Positions 7,335 through 10,236 of a DNA stretch of 10,236 nucleotides are shown piece by piece. Origin of the DNA: an uncultured Phaeodactylibacter sp. (GTDB lineage Bacteria > Bacteroidota > Bacteroidia > Chitinophagales > Saprospiraceae). Numbering within the stretch: position 1 is the first letter of the stretch; each line of letters starts with the position of its first letter. The notes beneath the pieces are model-generated. The model had not been told where the DNA came from. It did not search any database and worked only from the letters and a program-made list of their open reading frames with translations. A program made the position numbers and the translations under genes. Where the stretch lies: NCBI GenBank assembly GCA_913062745.1, contig CAJXXJ010000079.1:1-10236 (forward strand), given 5' to 3'.

Positions 7335-8282
7335 ATGGTGACTATGAGAAAAAGAGCTTTACTACTTAGCGTACTCCTTATACAAGCAGGCTGCCTGATA
7401 GCGCAGTATACTCCGCAGCGGGTGCAGGGCCCGCGCTACCTGCTGGTGCTGGAAGATGCCCGGCTGGATATGGGGGTCAAGATGACCTCTGTTTTCGCGC
7501 TCGACGACCGGGCACCGCTCTCTGCTAACCCTCACTTTCAGGCGATGTGGAACCTGGTGAAACTTGGTGCCTCCATCGAGTCGCTGCTGCAGGGCATGGA
7601 TGAGCCGATGAGCGAACTGGAGATGGGGCAGGAATTTGGTCGGAATGGTTACAACAAGACGGTCCCGACCTTTTTTCTCAGCTTTGGCTTCGGGGAAAGC
7701 TCCGACTTGCAGCTGCAGCAGCAGTTTATCGAGCTGGCTATCAGCCCGGGCTACTTCCGCGAAGGGGGCAGGGGCAGCAACCTGCACCTGGACTACCGCT
7801 TCAACTTTGCTAAAACGCGCTACGGTGCCGGCGGCGGCAGCCTTTCCAAACCCTTCGACTATGAGGCTTACATTGGGCTGCGCGCCGGTTACGACTGGAG
7901 CTTTCAGCGCTCAGAAAGCGAAGCGGGTTTTTTCGAGTTTTTGAATAATGAGATTGACCGTATTGCGCTGGAGAATGAGTTCACGGCTACACAGCTCATT
8001 CAGTTGAGGCAACTGGCTGACGACAGTAAGGTCTTATTGCCGGAAGACGTCGGAGGGCGCGCATTTCACATCGGGCCGATCGCCGGGTTTAGGCTCTCGC
8101 GCAGCCTGTTTTCGCACGCCCGCATATTTGCCTATGGGCAATTTTTCTACGACCTAATGGACCTCAGCCAGGGCCGTGGCGGGGAGGAAAACCGCCGTAG
8201 TCAGCATCATGCTGCTGTTCATTTGGGCATTGAATTCGCTATAGGCGGTGAGGGCCGCCGTGCCGGTGCCAGTTTTTACTAA
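7335..8282 (+). CDS. Exported protein, probable outer-membrane beta-barrel, family not recognised
   Basis: The product has 315 residues. The start at 7335 (MVTMRKR) or 7344 (MRKR) both give a good signal peptide with cleavage near LIA/QY (23-24); the AGC at 18-20 is not a proper lipobox because Gln precedes it. Barrel-like strands include PTFFLSFGFGES (111-122), NLHLDYRFNFAKTRYG (149-164), EAYIGLRAGYDWSFQR (177-192), GPIAGFRLS (247-255), RIFAYGQFFYDL (263-274) and AAVHLGIEFAIG (293-304); the protein ends in an aromatic residue (FY), as many outer-membrane proteins do. Helical insertions occur at about 73-97 and 198-231. The layout (signal peptide, barrel strands, inserted helices) parallels the preceding gene, 33 bases upstream, so the two may be distant relatives or partners. 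It is the last gene of the three-gene cluster. No known family was recognised. Confidence 0.8.
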   Translation: MVTMRKRALLLSVLLIQAGCLIAQYTPQRVQGPRYLLVLEDARLDMGVKMTSVFALDDRAPLSANPHFQAMWNLVKLGASIESLLQGMDEPMSELEMGQEFGRNGYNKTVPTFFLSFGFGESSDLQLQQQFIELAISPGYFREGGRGSNLHLDYRFNFAKTRYGAGGGSLSKPFDYEAYIGLRAGYDWSFQRSESEAGFFEFLNNEIDRIALENEFTATQLIQLRQLADDSKVLLPEDVGGRAFHIGPIAGFRLSRSLFSHARIFAYGQFFYDLMDLSQGRGGEENRRSQHHAAVHLGIEFAIGGEGRRAGASFY

Positions 8283-8301
8283 AATAAATCAGATATTTTT
8301 T
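8281..8301 (+). terminator. Weak AT-only hairpin at the end of the surface-protein cluster
   Basis: AAAATA (8281-8286) pairs with TATTTT (8294-8299) around a seven-base loop, followed by TT and then CTTTG. It directly follows the stop codon, where a terminator is expected, but a six-pair AT-only stem is very weak. Confidence 0.2.
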
Positions 8302-8381
8302 CTTTGTCAAGCGCGGAAATGCCTGTAAAAATCCGAAAGAGCTAAAGCCAGGGCATTACTTTGACTTCTTGTGCTAAAATT

Positions 8382-8411
8382 TTGAAAGTTTACGGCTTAT
8401 GCCTATTTTAT
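8382..8411 (+). promoter_or_regulatory. Candidate promoter of the betaine-synthesis operon
   Basis: TTG at 8382-8384 and TATTTTAT at 8404-8411 are 19 bases apart, which fits the Bacteroidota -33/-7 layout (TTG, then TAnnTTTG at 19-21 bases). The -7 element matches only partly (last two bases AT instead of TG). If used, the leader would be about 105 bases and include the palindrome at 8454-8467. TAAATTTA at 8429-8436 is another partial -7 match without a good partner. Confidence 0.35.
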
Positions 8412-8453
8412 TCGATGAGGTTTCTCCCTAAATTTAACAACTTAATTCCGGGG

Positions 8454-8467
8454 GATCACAGGTGATC
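8454..8467. repeat. Perfect palindrome GATCAC-AG-GTGATC upstream of the betaine operon
   Basis: Two six-base arms flank a two-base centre in an otherwise AT-rich region, 57 bases before the start codon. The geometry suits a dimeric regulator binding site. The core TGATCA recurs at 8520-8525, overlapping the start codon. Regulation by salt is plausible for this operon but not shown. Confidence 0.4.
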
Positions 8468-8524
8468 AGGACCAACACCGAAATTACAACAAACCCATAT
8501 ATACAACACTAAACCCATCTGATC

Positions 8525-9343
8525 ATGAATGAGCTCAAAGTAAAAATGAAGCAGGATTATGGCTCTAATCCTACCACTGTACGGCAAACGAGCAAGTATC
8601 AGGAAGAGTACGTCCATCCCTTTGTGGAAAAATGGGACGAACTAATTGACTGGGAAGCCCGGGCTGCCGGCGAGCAAGAGTTTTTTATCAAGGAGTTGAA
8701 AAAGCGGGGCAAGAAAAAAATCCTGGATGTCGCCACGGGTACTGGCTTCCACTCCGTACAGCTGCTGCGGGCAGGCTTTCAGGTATGGAGTGCGGACGGA
8801 AGCCCTATGATGCTGGCCAAAGCCTTTCAAAATGCCCGGCAGCACAACTATTTGCTGAGGACGGTGCAGGCAGACTGGCGCTGGCTCAACCGCGATGTGC
8901 ACGGGCGTTTCGATGCGATCATTTGCCTGGGCAATTCCTTTACGCACCTTTTCTCCGAGAATGACCGGCGCAAAGCCCTTGCAGAGTTCTACAGTGCGCT
9001 CAAGCACGACGGGGTGCTCATCATTGACCACCGCAATTATGACGTCATTCTGGACAAAGGTTTTCGGAGCAAGCATACTTACTACTACGCAGGCAAAAAT
9101 GTGAAGGCTGAGCCGGAATACGTGGACGAAGGGCTGGCCCGGTTCCGTTACGAATTTGCAGACCGTTCCGTGTACCACCTCAATATGTTCCCGCTGCGGG
9201 AGCGCTACGTGCGGCGCCTGTTGGGTGAAGTTGGCTTCCAGCGCATTTACTCCTACGGCGACTTCCAGGAGACCTACCACACGGACAATCCCGATTTTTT
9301 CATCCATATCGCAGAAAAAAAGTACCTGGCTAACGATGAATGA
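8525..9343 (+). CDS. gsmt: Glycine/sarcosine N-methyltransferase (EC 2.1.1.156)
   Basis: The product has 272 residues, the usual length of bacterial glycine/sarcosine N-methyltransferases. The enzyme transfers methyl groups from S-adenosylmethionine to glycine, giving sarcosine, and then to sarcosine, giving dimethylglycine, in the cytoplasm. The N-terminus has the family pattern YGSNP--VR-T--Y--EYV (12-30) and KWDELIDWEARA (36-47). SAM-binding motif I is ILDVATGTGFHSV (66-78), with the acidic ribose-binding Asp91 in SADGS. ADWRWL (116-121), ICLGNSFTHL (133-142) and IDHRNYDVIL (167-176) match glycine N-methyltransferases; Arg170 corresponds to the substrate-carboxylate arginine of the rat enzyme. 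The ATG at 8525 is chosen because it opens the family N-terminus; ATG at 8546 is possible. The next gene overlaps its end by eight bases, so both are one operon for glycine betaine synthesis. Confidence 0.95.
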   Translation: MNELKVKMKQDYGSNPTTVRQTSKYQEEYVHPFVEKWDELIDWEARAAGEQEFFIKELKKRGKKKILDVATGTGFHSVQLLRAGFQVWSADGSPMMLAKAFQNARQHNYLLRTVQADWRWLNRDVHGRFDAIICLGNSFTHLFSENDRRKALAEFYSALKHDGVLIIDHRNYDVILDKGFRSKHTYYYAGKNVKAEPEYVDEGLARFRYEFADRSVYHLNMFPLRERYVRRLLGEVGFQRIYSYGDFQETYHTDNPDFFIHIAEKKYLANDE

Positions 9344-10166
9344 GCAAAACCTGGTCGAAACCACCAAATCCTATTACGACAGCACCGATGCCGATGAGTT
9401 TTACCACACCATTTGGGGGGGAGAAGATATACACGTCGGCATCTACGAGCTGGCGGGTGAGTCCATCTTTCAGGCCAGCAAGCGCACCATTCAAACGATG
9501 GTTTCCCAGCTGCCGCCGGTAACGGATAAAACGAAAATCCTGGACCTGGGCGCCGGCTACGGCGGAGCTGCCCGCTACCTTGCGGCTAAGTTCGGCTGCA
9601 GCGTCGATTGCCTGAACCTCAGCGAGACGGAAAATGCCCGCAATGAGGAAAAGAACCGCAAGGTCCGCCTTGACGACCTGATAACGGTAACGGCCGGCAA
9701 CTTTGAGGCGCCGCCTTATCCGGATGAGGCGTTTGATATCGTCTGGTCGGAGGATGCCTTTCTGCACAGCGATAATAAGCCGAAAATATTCGCTGAAGTC
9801 CGCAGGGTGCTCAAGCCCGGCGGGCACCTCATCTTTACGGACCCTATGCAGGCTGACGATTGCCCGGAGGATGTGCTTGACCCTATCCTGCAGCGTATAC
9901 ACCTGAAGGAGATGGGGTCTGTGAGCCGTTACCGGGAGCTCGCAGCAGCCAACGGGCTGAACGAGATGCAGGTAGTGGAAATGCCGGAACAGCTGGCCAA
10001 CCACTATACTGCAGTGCTTGAGGAGCTGGTACGGCAGGAGTCAAAGCTGCGCAGCGTGGTGAGCGCGCCTTACATCGAAAACATGAAAAGAGGCCTGCAA
10101 CACTGGATCAACGGAGGCCACAAAGGCTACCTCAACTGGGGCATACTGCACTTCGTGAAGCCCTAG
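9336..10166 (+). CDS. sdmt: Sarcosine/dimethylglycine N-methyltransferase (EC 2.1.1.157)
   Basis: I start this gene at the ATG at 9336 (MNEQNLVETTKSYYDS), giving 276 residues; the frame stays open further upstream, to 9156, but that part is out-of-frame reading of the preceding gene and encodes nothing family-like. The enzyme uses S-adenosylmethionine to methylate sarcosine and dimethylglycine, finishing glycine betaine. Visible family signatures are YYDSTDADEFYHTIWGGEDI (13-32) and HVGIY (33-37), SAM motif I ILDLGAGYGGAARYLA (68-83), LNLSETEN (93-100), VWSEDAFLHS (136-145), the motif around VLKPGGHLIFTDPM (158-171) and LDPILQRIHL (181-190). The start lies inside the end of the upstream methyltransferase gene (overlap ATGAATGA), which indicates translational coupling and balanced expression of the pathway. 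No transporter or choline-oxidation gene is visible beside it. Assignment is strong. Confidence 0.95.
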   Translation: MNEQNLVETTKSYYDSTDADEFYHTIWGGEDIHVGIYELAGESIFQASKRTIQTMVSQLPPVTDKTKILDLGAGYGGAARYLAAKFGCSVDCLNLSETENARNEEKNRKVRLDDLITVTAGNFEAPPYPDEAFDIVWSEDAFLHSDNKPKIFAEVRRVLKPGGHLIFTDPMQADDCPEDVLDPILQRIHLKEMGSVSRYRELAAANGLNEMQVVEMPEQLANHYTAVLEELVRQESKLRSVVSAPYIENMKRGLQHWINGGHKGYLNWGILHFVKP

Positions 10167-10191
10167 TGGTCTGTCAAGGCTAAAACTAGGG
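10161..10191 (+). terminator. Inverted repeat overlapping the sdmt stop codon, possible terminator
   Basis: CCCTAGT (10161-10167, containing the TAG stop) pairs perfectly with ACTAGGG (10185-10191) around a 17-base loop. Its position suits an end-of-operon hairpin, but no T-run follows, so a classic intrinsic terminator is not shown. The last 45 bases of the window after it hold no recognised gene. Confidence 0.3.
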
Positions 10192-10236
10192 GATGCCTGC
10201 GGCGACTTTTGAGGCTACTCTTCCTTGGATACCCCT

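Noticed and set aside
6324..8282. PorP/SprF-family identity for the two barrel-like proteins
   Set aside because: Expected because of the CHU_C neighbour, but the N-terminal patterns I associate with that family are not visible.
9156..9335. Upstream extension of the sdmt reading frame
   Set aside because: This part is the out-of-frame reading of gsmt; the family N-terminus begins exactly at the ATG at 9336.
10167..10236. Possible insertion-sequence end after sdmt (GGTCTGTCAAGGC region)
   Set aside because: It vaguely recalls a transposon end, but there is no transposase, no second end and no target duplication in the window.

Overview
The window looks like a chromosomal stretch from a moderately GC-rich marine or halotolerant Bacteroidota, probably a Saprospiria-type organism; the taxonomic placement is inference. 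Supporting it are a cell-surface protein with a gliding-motility-associated (type IX secretion, type B) C-terminal domain, signal peptides ending in A-Q, a promoter-like element of the Bacteroidota TAnnTTTG type, and weak or absent Shine-Dalgarno sequences. Eight protein-coding genes are supported: three on the minus strand in the left part and five on the plus strand in the right part. No tRNA, rRNA, CRISPR array or insertion sequence was recognised.

Left part (1-3721, minus strand). A secreted, cysteine-containing protein of unknown family runs off the left edge (1-1209). About 400 bases without a convincing gene follow (1210-1618), holding several inverted repeats, the best being a 13-bp AT-rich stem at 1541-1570. 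Next come two genes transcribed together. The first is an intact membrane-anchored GH73-type N-acetylglucosaminidase (2702-3721, start corrected to an ATG). The second, 12 bases further on, is a membrane-anchored protein with a reduced, probably divergent version of the same domain (1619-2689). This looks like an enzyme and a degenerate paralogue.

Middle (3722-8282). A divergent intergenic region of about 340 bases separates the minus-strand genes from a three-gene plus-strand cluster. The cluster encodes a 753-residue multi-domain surface protein with the T9SS type B sorting domain (4061-6322), then two exported proteins that look like outer-membrane beta-barrels with helical insertions (6324-7301 after 1 base, 7335-8282 after 33 bases). 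Neither resembles the PorP/SprF family that often accompanies such proteins. The three products may form one surface assembly; that is inference.

Right part (8283-10236). After an AT-rich intergenic region with a possible promoter and a perfect 6-2-6 palindrome comes a two-gene operon with an 8-base overlap: glycine/sarcosine N-methyltransferase (8525-9343) and sarcosine/dimethylglycine N-methyltransferase (9336-10166). Together they methylate glycine three times to make the osmolyte glycine betaine, pointing to a saline habitat. A 7-bp inverted repeat overlaps the stop codon of the second gene and may mark the end of the operon.
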